DNA of 64,000 nt, from contig OZ243922.1 of assembly GCA_965213905.1 (NCBI GenBank), positions 1,178,001 to 1,242,000 of the forward strand, given 5' to 3'. Of the stretch, positions 8,704-16,231 are shown in pieces. Numbering within the stretch: position 1 is the first letter of the stretch; each line of letters starts with the position of its first letter. The position numbers and the translations under genes were made by a program. The notes beneath the pieces are model-generated. The model saw only the letters and a program-made list of their open reading frames with translations. It was not told the origin of the DNA and ran no database searches. The DNA is from SIRX01 sp965213905. Its GTDB lineage: Bacteria > Actinomycetota > Rubrobacteria > Rubrobacterales > Rubrobacteraceae.

Positions 8704-9824
8704 GAGCCGGGTTCCAACAGACCGAGTTGCTCCAGGTGGCCGAGGAGGCTTTCGATCATCAATGGCGGCGTCATCACGGTCGGGTAGTACCAGTAGTTGG
8801 ACTCCTTCTCGCTCAGGCGGACGTAGTTGCCGGACTCGACCGCGCCCAGGGATTGGAACAGGGGCCGGGATTCCCAGTCGTCCAGAAACTCGTCCTCTCC
8901 GAAGCTTAGGCAGAAAGCCACGTCACCGTCAATAATGTCCAGGCGTTCGTTGCTGAACTCTATCTGCTGTGGGTCGGAAACGCCGGAGGGGGTCTCCGTC
9001 TGCGGTTCGGGCTGGGAGAGGCCGAGCCGATCCAGCACGTATCCCGGATAGCTCTTCGGGGTGAAGTACGCCTGCCAACCTTCGAGGGCCGAGAAAACCG
9101 AGACCTTCAAGTCTCCGAGCCCGGAGAGCCGCTCGCGGGCGCTCTCCACCTCTGCGTCTATCTTCGAGAGGACTTCCTCACCCCGCTCTTCGCGGCCGAC
9201 GGCGCTCGCCACGGTGCGGAAGGGGCCGCGCCACATTGCACCTTTGCCCTCTGAGCCGCCATCGTACTGGGTGACGACCGTAGGGGCGAGTTGGGAGAGC
9301 TCGTCGTAGACTGGCTCCAGCCAGCCGATGTGGCCGATGATTAGGTCCGGCTCGAATGTGGCGATCTGCTCCACGTTTGGCTCGGGCCGGAACTTGAAGA
9401 CCTCCACGTCCTCCTCCAGCCGGTTTTGAGACCAGGGGTTGACCGCTGTGTCGTTCTCGAAGTTCGCCCCGGCGGCGACGGGCTGAAGGCCGAGCGCGAG
9501 CAGCGCGTCCAGGTCCATCTGGCCGGTGAGGGCGACTATCCTTTCGGGCTCCGCCGGAACCTCCGTCTCGCCCATCGCGTGCTCTACCGTGCGGGTTCCG
9601 CCCGATCCTCCGTCACCCTGTTCTCCGGTTCCGCAACCGAAGGGTGCGAGCACCAGCAAGCTCCCGGCGCCGATCAAGAACTCCCGGCGGGTAGGACGGT
9701 AGGGAGACATGGCCGCGACGCGCAGCATCGGCTGCGAGCTCGTAAGCTGCCAGCTCTTGGCCGGCATAGAGCGACGCAATAACTCGGCAGAGGTTCCTGG
9801 GATCGTCTGTGGTGTCTTTGTCAT
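8700..9824 (-). CDS. Iron-siderophore substrate-binding lipoprotein 3 (FecB type)
   Basis: Third ferric-siderophore receptor, 374 aa from the ATG at 9824, which is preceded by AAAAGGAGC. The long open frame further upstream is antisense to the Uma2 gene and is not part of this protein. As in protein 2, about 45 residues precede the Tat core TRREFLIGAG and the lipobox APFGC. Fold motifs include VALTGQMDLDALLALG and FEPDLIIGHIGWLEPVYDEL. It overlaps the exporter-fold ABC gene by 4 nt, so binding protein and transporter are made together. Confidence 0.9.
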   Translation of the reverse strand: MTKTPQTIPGTSAELLRRSMPAKSWQLTSSQPMLRVAAMSPYRPTRREFLIGAGSLLVLAPFGCGTGEQGDGGSGGTRTVEHAMGETEVPAEPERIVALTGQMDLDALLALGLQPVAAGANFENDTAVNPWSQNRLEEDVEVFKFRPEPNVEQIATFEPDLIIGHIGWLEPVYDELSQLAPTVVTQYDGGSEGKGAMWRGPFRTVASAVGREERGEEVLSKIDAEVESARERLSGLGDLKVSVFSALEGWQAYFTPKSYPGYVLDRLGLSQPEPQTETPSGVSDPQQIEFSNERLDIIDGDVAFCLSFGEDEFLDDWESRPLFQSLGAVESGNYVRLSEKESNYWYYPTVMTPPLMIESLLGHLEQLGLLEPGS

Positions 9825-9905
9825 ATGTTGCTCCTTTTCCAGGTCTCTACGGGAGTCGAGACGTTCCGGCTCCTGTCTCAATTCTGTTCGCGATGTACTT
9901 GGCGT

Positions 9906-10460
9906 ATGGCCAAGCCCGCCGTACACAGACTCCTCAGCGTCGAGGAGTATCTGGAGCTCGAAGAATGCTCCGTTGTCAAGCACGAGTACGTTGGCGGCAT
10001 GATCTTCGCCCTCGCCGGGGCTAGCGACCGGCACAACAGGATTGCGCTCAACATAGCTTCGCGCCTCCTGGCGGCCGGGCGAGGTAGTCCGTGCCGGGTC
10101 TACGTCAGCGACATGAGGTTGCAGGCGGACGAAGTTTTCTACTATCCGGACGTGATGGTTACCTGCGAACCACCGGCGTCGGATAATCCCTCCTCCCGAG
10201 ATAATCCTTGTCTGCTCGTCGAGGTGCTCTCGCCTTCGACCGAGGCCACGGACCGCCGGGAGAAGCTTATGGTCTACCGGCAGATCCCCAGCGTGGAGGC
10301 ATACCTCATCGTAGACCAGGAACTCCGCAGGGTCGAGCGCCACTTCCGGGACGAGAACGGCCTCTGGCACCGGGCGGATCTCGTCGAAGAGGGGACTTTT
10401 CTTGTCCCCTGTCCGTCTGGGACAGAGCTTACGCTGGCGGAGATCTACGAGGGTTTGTAA
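9906..10460 (+). CDS. Uma2-family (DUF820) putative nuclease
   Basis: A 184-aa protein of the Uma2/DUF820 restriction-endonuclease-like fold. It has the family hallmarks SVEEYLELEE at the start, FYYPDVMV (metal-binding Asp), LLVEVLSPST (catalytic Glu) and EAYLIVDQEL. The ATG at 9906 is chosen from the family's usual N-terminus; no strong ribosome site is visible. It is the only plus-strand gene inside the siderophore cluster and separates the permeases from the rest, so it looks like an insertion. Uma2 genes are typically multicopy and their biological role is not established. Confidence 0.88.
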   Translation: MAKPAVHRLLSVEEYLELEECSVVKHEYVGGMIFALAGASDRHNRIALNIASRLLAAGRGSPCRVYVSDMRLQADEVFYYPDVMVTCEPPASDNPSSRDNPCLLVEVLSPSTEATDRREKLMVYRQIPSVEAYLIVDQELRRVERHFRDENGLWHRADLVEEGTFLVPCPSGTELTLAEIYEGL

Positions 10461-10480
10461 ACGGAGTCCGGCCACGGTCC

Positions 10481-11539
10481 TCACTTGTCCCGGTTCCTAT
10501 AAAGCAGGTACAGAAAGAACGGCGCCCCGATAGCCGCCGTGACGATTCCGCAAGGAATCTCCACCGCCCCGAAGGAGACCCGTCCGGCCAGATCCGCGAG
10601 CACGATCAGGGCGCCGCCGGTCATGGCCGAGGTCGGCAGGAGACTGCCGTGCGATGGCCCCACCAGACGCCGGGCGATATGCGGGGCTATGAGCCCGACG
10701 AAGGCGATGGTTCCGGCGGTGGCGACGGCCGCGGCGGCGAGCGCCACGCTGCAGAGCAGGAGCACGCCACGCTCGACCTCGACGCGTACCCCGAGCCCCT
10801 TTGCCACGTCTTCGCCGAGGTTGAGGGCGTTGAGGTTTCGTGAGAGGGCGAAGGAGAGAGGAACGAAGACTACGAGCCAGGGAAGAAGCGGCCATACCTG
10901 TTCCCAGGTGCGGCCGTAGACGCTGCCGGTTAGCCAGACGAGGGCTTTCGAGACCTCGAAGATCTCGCCGAACACGATCATGGTGGTCGTGAGCGCCGTG
11001 GCGACGGCCCCGAGCCCGATGCCGATTAGGATAAGGCGCAACGGCGAAGAACTGCCGCGCCAGGCGAGTAGGTACAGCAGCACCGCCACGAAGAACGCCC
11101 CACCGAAAGCCACGGGCGGTAAGAGCGCCGAAGGGAACGAGGGGAGCACCACTATGCAGGTTACAGCCGCGAGCCCGGCCCCGGCGTTGATGCCGATGAT
11201 GTCCGGGGCGGCGAGCGGGTTGCGGGTGAGACCTTGCAGGATGGCCCCGGAGATCCCGAGCGCCACCCCAACCAACAACGCCACGAGCGCCCGCGGCAGC
11301 CGCAGGGTGTTGACGATGAAGTCGTAGTTGCCGTCCCCGGACTCGACGCCGAACACGGTGCGTACCACGTCGAGCGGGGCGATAGGGTACTCGCCATAGC
11401 CGACGTTGGCGACTATGCCGGCGGTGGAGACGAGGCCGAGCGTCAGGATCACGGCGGCGGCCCGGAGGTCTACCCGGAAGGAGGCACCGCGCGTCCGCAA
11501 GGTCATTCTCTGTCTCTGGCCCCGGATCGCCCGGATCAT
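10481..11539 (-). CDS. Iron-siderophore ABC permease (FecCD/BtuC type), second subunit
   Basis: Polytopic inner-membrane subunit (352 aa) of the siderophore importer, with about ten hydrophobic segments. The family motifs are GISGAILQGLTRNPLAAPDI and, near the C-terminus, the ATPase-contacting loop FVGLIAPHIARRLVG. It starts 12 nt after the stop of the first permease, so the two form a heterodimer-encoding pair as in fecCD. Its ATPase partner is probably the gene at 3054. Confidence 0.93.
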   Translation of the reverse strand: MIRAIRGQRQRMTLRTRGASFRVDLRAAAVILTLGLVSTAGIVANVGYGEYPIAPLDVVRTVFGVESGDGNYDFIVNTLRLPRALVALLVGVALGISGAILQGLTRNPLAAPDIIGINAGAGLAAVTCIVVLPSFPSALLPPVAFGGAFFVAVLLYLLAWRGSSSPLRLILIGIGLGAVATALTTTMIVFGEIFEVSKALVWLTGSVYGRTWEQVWPLLPWLVVFVPLSFALSRNLNALNLGEDVAKGLGVRVEVERGVLLLCSVALAAAAVATAGTIAFVGLIAPHIARRLVGPSHGSLLPTSAMTGGALIVLADLAGRVSFGAVEIPCGIVTAAIGAPFFLYLLYRNRDK

Positions 11540-11550
11540 CGCTTCACCCT

Positions 11551-12540
11551 CTAACGGGCGAGGTAGACAAAGAACGGGGCGCCGACGAGCGCGGTCATCA
11601 CGCCCAAAGGCAGCTCTTGGGGCCGGAGGACGACGCGGGCGGCGACGTCCTCCGAGACGAGCAGTATCGCGCCGACGAGTACCGAGTAGGGTAGGATCCA
11701 GCGGTAGTCCATCCCCGCAAAGAAGCGCACGAGATGCGGCACGACGAGCCCGACGAAACCGACCGGACCGGCCACCGCAACCGCGCTACCGGCCAACAGC
11801 ACCACCGCGACCGCCGCACCAATTTTCACCCAGGCCGTCCGCTGACCGAGGCCGGTCGCCACGTCGTCGCCCAGGGTGAGCGTCGTAACCTGGCGTCCCA
11901 GGGCGAGCGCGAGCAGTAGCCCGATCAGGATGTAGGGCAGCACCTGGAGCAGTAAGTCCAGATCCCGCCCGGCCACCGAACCGGCGAGCCAGAACCGGAT
12001 TTCATCGAGCGTGCGCTGGTTGAGTATTAGCATCGCCGTGGTCATCGAGGAGAGAAGGGCGGCCATCGCCGCACCCGCCACGGTGATCTTCATCGGGCTC
12101 ATGCCGCCCCGCCCGAGCGAGCCGAGCCCGTAGACGACCGCCGCCGTAACCCCCGCGCCCGCGAACGCGAAGAGCGCGTACGTCGAGAGCGACGAGACCC
12201 CGAGAAAGAACACCGCACCCACCACCGCCAGCGCCGCACCGGCCTCTATCCCGAGGATGCCGGGGTCGGCCAGCGGGTTACGGGTCAACCCCTGCATCAA
12301 AGCACCGGCAACACCGAGCGCCGCACCTATCAACGCCGCGATGAGCGCCCGGGGAACCCGCAGGGTGCGGATGATCAGGTCCTCCTCCGAGCCGTCGTAG
12401 TCGGTGAAAGCTCCGATCACCTCCAGAGTCCCTACTTGTGCCGCCCCGAACCGTACGCTCGCCAGAAGACAAAAAAATAGAGCACCGGTCCCCACGACCA
12501 ACCCCAGAAGAAGCGCATACCTAGAACGCAGAAACCGCAT
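11551..12540 (-). CDS. Iron-siderophore ABC permease (FecCD/BtuC type), first subunit
   Basis: First permease (329 aa) of the pair. It has the hallmark GVAGALMQGLTRNPLADPGI and the coupling loop FVGLVVPHLVRFFAG. The ATG at 12540 is chosen because GGGAAGGGTT precedes it; the in-frame extension upstream has no site. Its promoter region carries an FNR-type palindrome about 20 nt before the start codon. This is the promoter-proximal gene of the minus-strand siderophore cluster and is divergent from binding protein 4. Confidence 0.93.
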   Translation of the reverse strand: MRFLRSRYALLLGLVVGTGALFFCLLASVRFGAAQVGTLEVIGAFTDYDGSEEDLIIRTLRVPRALIAALIGAALGVAGALMQGLTRNPLADPGILGIEAGAALAVVGAVFFLGVSSLSTYALFAFAGAGVTAAVVYGLGSLGRGGMSPMKITVAGAAMAALLSSMTTAMLILNQRTLDEIRFWLAGSVAGRDLDLLLQVLPYILIGLLLALALGRQVTTLTLGDDVATGLGQRTAWVKIGAAVAVVLLAGSAVAVAGPVGFVGLVVPHLVRFFAGMDYRWILPYSVLVGAILLVSEDVAARVVLRPQELPLGVMTALVGAPFFVYLAR

Positions 12541-12559
12541 ACAAACAACCCTTCCCGGG

Positions 12560-12573
12560 TTGATCCAGATCAC
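12560..12573. promoter_or_regulatory. FNR/FixK-type box, divergent siderophore promoter (permease side)
   Basis: TTGAT-CCAG-ATCAC matches the FNR-family half-site pair TTGAT-N4-ATCAA with one mismatch. It lies 20 nt upstream of the permease ATG. A degenerate copy (GACCCAGATCAC) follows immediately. The short distance to the start codon would suit repression or a very short leader. Confidence 0.6.
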
Positions 12574-12691
12574 GGACCCAGATCACACCCCCCTTGACCC
12601 AACCCTTCAGGCCAACTATCGTGCTTATGCTACTGAGAATCATTTGCAAGAACATGGGCATCACCATACATGTTCTGAGAGGAGCGGGCAA

Positions 12692-12705
12692 TTGATCTGG
12701 ATCAA
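12692..12705. promoter_or_regulatory. FNR/FixK-type box, divergent siderophore promoter (binding-protein side)
   Basis: TTGAT-CTGG-ATCAA is a perfect FNR-type palindrome, 23 nt before the TTG start of binding protein 4. Together with the box at 12560 it brackets the divergent intergenic region. A Crp/Fnr protein with the matching recognition-helix residues is encoded at 56077. Confidence 0.65.
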
Positions 12706-12728
12706 ATACCACCCTGGAGGGATATAGG

Positions 12729-14134
12729 TTGACTGCGACTCGCCAACAGTTGGAGGAGCGAATCTTGGAGATCCGGCACCGGCTCGTCGTGGACGCGGAG
12801 TGCAGAGAGTCCGGCTTTATCGCGGGCTTTCTGGATGAAGAGGAAGAATTACTCGACGAGCTACGCGGGTTAGAGCAGATGATCGCCACAGAAGAGACCG
12901 GGGGTTACGTTTCCCCGGACGACATATCGGAGAAAGGGCAGAGAAATACGCATATCAAGCGAACTTCGGGGGGCCTTTGGCTCGTGGCGACGATTCTCCT
13001 GCTGGCGTCGTGTGGCGGCGGAAGTTCGGAAGGTTCCGGGTCTGGGACGATTTCGGAGGGCAGGACCGTCGAGCACGCGATGGGAGAGACCGAGATCTCC
13101 GGTCAACCGGAGCGGGTCGTGGTGCTCGACACCGGCGAGTTAGACAGCGCCATGACGCTCGGCGTGAAGCCCGCCGGGGCGGTCGAAACCGTTGAGGGGT
13201 CAGGGTATCCATCTTACCTGGAGGGAACGGGGGAGATCGAGAACGTCGGCACGATAGAAGAGCCGAACCTGGAGAAAATCTCCTCTCTAAACCCGGACCT
13301 CATTCTCTCCAGCAAGCTCCGGCACGGGCAGATCTACGACCAACTCTCTCAGATAGCGCCGACCGTCTTTACAGAGACCACCGGCGTAACCTGGAGGGAG
13401 AACTTCGACTTACACGCCCGCGCGTTGGGCCGCACAGAAGCGGCCAACGTAGCAAAAAAGAGTACGAAAGCCGCCTGGAAGAGTTTCGGAAATCCGTCGG
13501 CGAGAACCCGCCTACGGTCTCCGTCGTGCGCTTCTTGCCGGGCGACACGCGAATCTACCAGAAAGAGTCGTTTATCGGGACGGTTTTGGAAGACGCCAGG
13601 TTGCCTCGGCCTGAACCGCAGGACGTGGAAGAATTCGCGATCCGGAACGCCAGCAAAGAGCTGATACCGGAGACGGGAGGCGACGCTATCTTCGTTACCA
13701 TCTTCGGCCCTGAAGAAGAATCTACGGAACAAGAGATCACCGGCGACCCGCTCTGGCAAAAACTCGAGGCCGTGCAACAAGGCAGAGTCTACGAAGTCTC
13801 CGACGACCTGTGGATGCTCGGCATCGGCTACACCGCCGCGAACGGAGTTTTAGACGATCTGAGAGAACACCTGATGGGTTCTAAGACTGATGTTGAACAC
13901 GACATTCCGGGGACTCTACGGGCGGAAGATCATGCACGTCGTCGTGGCGTGGGCGTAGAGTTTTCCTACCCCGTCGATGATGCGAGCTTCGGCGATGACC
14001 GTAAGGTCTCCAGCGTGTACCACCGTTCTTTTACAAATGATGCGGCCGGTGGCCGTGGTGTGTACGGCGCAGCCCATCGCCGAGTCAGCAGCGTACAGGC
14101 TAGGCCGCCGTGCACCACGCCGATGGGGTTGTAA
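12729..14134 (+). pseudogene. Iron-siderophore binding protein 4, frameshifted
   Basis: A FecB-type receptor split between two frames. The TTG start at 12729 follows GGAGGGATATAGG. The first about 77 residues form an acidic helical segment ahead of a lipoprotein signal (lipobox LLLASC), followed by the binding fold up to ALGRTEAANVAKK. The frame breaks at a run of six A (13454-13459). The -1 frame continues with the expected family sequence (EYESRLEEFRKSVGE, then VRFLPGDTRIYQKESFIGTVL) to NGVLDDLREHL near 13880. Beyond that the frame runs on antisense to a thioesterase remnant until 14134. The break sits on A_AAA_AAG in the zero frame, so programmed slippage, mutation and sequencing error are all possible. 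Confidence 0.82.
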
Positions 14135-14194
14135 CGATACTCGGCGGGTTCGACCAAGCCTTCAGCCTTCAGTTTCGCAAATCGGGTACTGTCG
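13916..14194 (-). pseudogene. PaaI-type hotdog thioesterase remnant
   Basis: The minus strand shows the conserved PaaI/DUF4442-like core EYRYNPIGVVHGGLACTLL. A missing base near 14105 then shifts the frame, and the next frame continues DSAMGCAVHTTATGRIICK and TVVHAGDLTVIAEARIIDG to a TAG at 13916. The N-terminal 30-40 residues expected of the family are absent, because the sigma-factor terminator lies immediately upstream. It is both 5'-truncated and frameshifted, so it is dead or badly sequenced. It overlaps the run-on 3' end of binding protein 4 on the other strand. Confidence 0.75.
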
Positions 14195-14228
14195 AAGAGG
14201 CCCGAACCTTTCGTAGTCCGGGCCTCTT
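14195..14228 (-). terminator. Strong hairpin downstream of the sigma-factor gene
   Basis: AAGAGGCCCG and CGGGCCTCTT form a perfect 10-bp stem with a 14-nt loop, starting about 32 nt after the sigma-factor stop. There is no long T-run, but the stem symmetry and position fit transcription termination, possibly in both directions. Confidence 0.7.
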
Positions 14229-14259
14229 ACGGGTGGGGGAATGAGTTTGTTTTTGGGTT

Positions 14260-15120
14260 TTATGCGGCGGCGTTGCCGGCGGCTATGGAGGTACGCAGCA
14301 TACGCTCGGCTTCGCGCTGGAGTTGGCGGACCCGTTCCCTTGAGACGCCAAGTTCGTCGCTCAGTTCGGCGAGGGTTGCTTTGTCTTCGTCTTCCAGGCC
14401 GTAGCGGCGCAGGAGGACGTGCTGGTGGCGTTCGGGAAGCTGCCGGACGGCTTCTTCCAGCCAACCGGTCTCCATCTCGCGGGTCACTATGTCGGCGACG
14501 CCGGACTCTCGCTCGTCCTCGATAAAGTAGCCGAGTTCGGAGGCGTCCTCGCCGGATCCCGCCGGCTGGTCGAGGCTCGTGGCGTCCGGGAGGGCGCCCT
14601 TTACGTCTAGAAGTTGATCCATGGTCCATTCGAGCCTTCCGGCGACTTCTTCGTCGGTGGGCTCGCGCTCCAATTCGGCGGAGAGTTCGTTGTAGGTGCG
14701 GGCCATCTTTCGGATCTTCTCTCCCATGTGCACGGGAACCCGGATGGTGCGGCCCTTGTCCGCGACGGAACGCTGGACGGCCTGGCGGATCCACCACGTG
14801 GCGTACGTGGAGAACCGGTAGCCCCGGTCGGGGTCGAACTTGTCTATCGCCTTCATCAACCCGAGGTTTCCCTCCTGGATGAGATCCTCAAACGGCAGCC
14901 CCATGTTCCTGTACTTCTTGGCAACCGAGACGACGAGCCGGAGGTTCTTCTCTATCAACCGCTGCCGGGCACGCGCATCCCCGGACTTCGCCCGGTTAGA
15001 AAGGTCGATCTCCTCCCGGTGAGAGAGCAAACTCCCCTTGTCTATCCGCGCGAAATAACCGGGAATGAGATCCGGCGTCTCCTCGTAAGGCTCCCTGACT
15101 CTGGTAATCCCTGCTTCCAT
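14260..15120 (-). CDS. RNA polymerase sigma-70 family factor (group 1/2-like)
   Basis: A 286-aa sigma factor. Region 2 includes NLRLVVSVAKKYRNMGLPFE, DLIQEGNLGLMKAIDKFDP and the -10 recognition helix YRFSTYATWWIRQAVQR. Region 3 is complete, and region 4.2 has the HTH TLAELSDELGVSRERVRQL. The long acidic region 1.1 of primary sigma factors is absent, which fits an alternative group 2 factor. The ATG at 15120 is chosen because AAAGGTGG precedes it. It stands alone between its own near-consensus promoter and a strong hairpin. The regulon is unknown. Confidence 0.95.
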   Translation of the reverse strand: MEAGITRVREPYEETPDLIPGYFARIDKGSLLSHREEIDLSNRAKSGDARARQRLIEKNLRLVVSVAKKYRNMGLPFEDLIQEGNLGLMKAIDKFDPDRGYRFSTYATWWIRQAVQRSVADKGRTIRVPVHMGEKIRKMARTYNELSAELEREPTDEEVAGRLEWTMDQLLDVKGALPDATSLDQPAGSGEDASELGYFIEDERESGVADIVTREMETGWLEEAVRQLPERHQHVLLRRYGLEDEDKATLAELSDELGVSRERVRQLQREAERMLRTSIAAGNAAA

Positions 15121-15160
15121 AATTCCACCTTTTCTATAATAATATGTCGATTTATCCGTA

Positions 15161-15189
15161 ATAATAACAGTTCTTGATATTATTGTCAA
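15161..15189 (-). promoter_or_regulatory. Near-consensus sigma-70 promoter of the sigma-factor gene
   Basis: On the minus strand a perfect -35 (TTGACA, 15184-15189) is followed after exactly 17 nt by TATTAT (15161-15166). This lies about 40 nt upstream of the start codon, in a markedly AT-rich stretch within GC-rich surroundings. It is one of the few clear promoters in the window. Confidence 0.75.
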
Positions 15190-15443
15190 GCGTATGCCGC
15201 CGGGTGTCTTCGGGGCCTAGCACGCTGACACGAGTTTTCTCTACCCTCTTTATTACGAAAACGGGGTGGGAGAAGTTTCCGGATTTCGACTTGGTAGGTG
15301 AAATCCTTGGTCCGGAGGTCTTTGGCGGGGTTGGTAGAGGTATTGGCTACCTTCGAACGGACATTTGGGCGGTCGGCGCTGCCCGGCCCGCGGCACTGTT
15401 CCTGCGGGTGCAGTATAGTTGTCGGCCCGGGCCCGTCCGGGGT

Positions 15444-15908
15444 TTACGGGGTATTGAGTTCCAGATCGCTCGTGATTTCGATGCTGTCCCGGACGGAGCG
15501 TGCAACCGGGCAGGAGTCGGCGTACACGCCCAGCACCCGCTCGATAGTCTCGCGGTCGTCCTCGCCGGCGGTAAGGTAGAAAGTTTGTTTGATCCTCTTG
15601 ACCACCAGCACCTTGCTTTCGACCTCAATCTCCCCCACCGTCTCGGCGCGGAGGTTCTGAAAAAAGACTTGACGCGCTTCCAGCGCGCCGGCAAAAGTGC
15701 CGAGCAGTCAGCCGCCCGCCGACGCTACGAGGTAGTCTAGGGTGGTGGCGTGGGGTTCCTCTTCGCCCGGGGCGACGCCGTAGTGTTCGGCAACCTCACT
15801 GTGGACCCCAAAGATCACCGGCTCGTCCTCGCCGGGTACCTCGGCGCGCCGGACCTTGCCCTCCACTGGCTCCACCTTAACCTTCGAGACGTACTTTACT
15901 TCGTCCAA
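15444..15908 (-). CDS. OsmC-like protein with in-frame TGA at the catalytic Cys (candidate selenoprotein or nonsense mutant)
   Basis: One frame of 154 codons from the TTG at 15908 (strong site AAGGAGGAGG just upstream) to the TAA at 15444, interrupted by a single TGA at codon 67 (15708-15710). The sequence before it, TTLDYLVASAGG, and after it, LLGTFAGALEAR, match the OsmC/YhfA pattern in which the next residue after GG is the peroxidatic Cys. The second catalytic Cys is kept at residue 133 (YADSCPVARSV), 66 residues later, as in OsmC and Ohr. A SECIS-like hairpin lies directly downstream. OsmC proteins reduce organic hydroperoxides, and Sec-containing members are known from metagenomes. The alternative is a Cys-to-stop mutation, which is plausible because neighbouring genes are decayed. 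No sel genes are in the window. Confidence 0.7.
15671..15689 (-). promoter_or_regulatory. SECIS-like hairpin 3' of the OsmC TGA
   Basis: On the mRNA strand, GGCGCGC-UGGAA-GCGCGUC forms a 7-bp stem (one G-U pair) with a five-base loop. The first loop G is 27 nt after the UGA. The published bacterial SECIS rule of thumb asks for a G among the first two loop bases and a UGA-to-loop distance of roughly 16-37 nt, and both hold. In GC-rich coding sequence such hairpins also arise by chance. Confidence 0.45.
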
Positions 15909-16231
15909 GATCCTCCTCCTTCTCTCATGCTCCCCGATCCCACTGCAGGAGGGGCATTCTGGTTTAAGAACTCGAACACCACGATACCGGCAGCCACGGC
16001 CAGGTTCAGGCTCTCTGTCTCGCCGTGCTGGGGTATGGTTACGCGCCGATCACAGAGGAGCAGCAACTCCGGCCGGATGCCACGGTTTTCAGAGCCAAAA
16101 ACGATGGTGTCCGTTTCGGCAAAAACAAAGTCTGTCAACGGGGTGGCCGCCGGATCCGGCACAGTCGCCACCTTTCTGCCGGGTAAGGCGGCGAGAAAAG
16201 ACTCTGGGTCTACTATGCGCTCGAAATCCAC
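15896..16231 (-). pseudogene. SpoU/TrmH RNA 2'-O-methyltransferase, 5'-truncated
   Basis: The frame encodes the C-terminal two thirds of a SPOUT methyltransferase: motif 2 (IVFGSENRGI) and motif 3 (TESLNLAVAAGIVVFEFL), which together build the trefoil-knot AdoMet site. Motif 1 (N-x-G-x-x-x-R) and about 60 N-terminal residues are missing. Upstream sequence instead belongs to a truncated GGDEF protein. A GTG at 16231 with AGGAG upstream could allow translation of a 111-aa fragment, but without motif 1 it should be inactive. Its 3' end overlaps the start of the OsmC-like gene. Confidence 0.75.

Noticed and set aside
9825..10484. N-terminal extension of siderophore-binding protein 3
   Set aside because: Antisense to the Uma2 gene; the true ATG at 9824 has a strong ribosome site.
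3012..12728. Fur or IdeR/DtxR boxes in the siderophore locus
   Set aside because: Looked for in the intergenic regions; no convincing 19-nt palindrome was found, only the FNR-type boxes.
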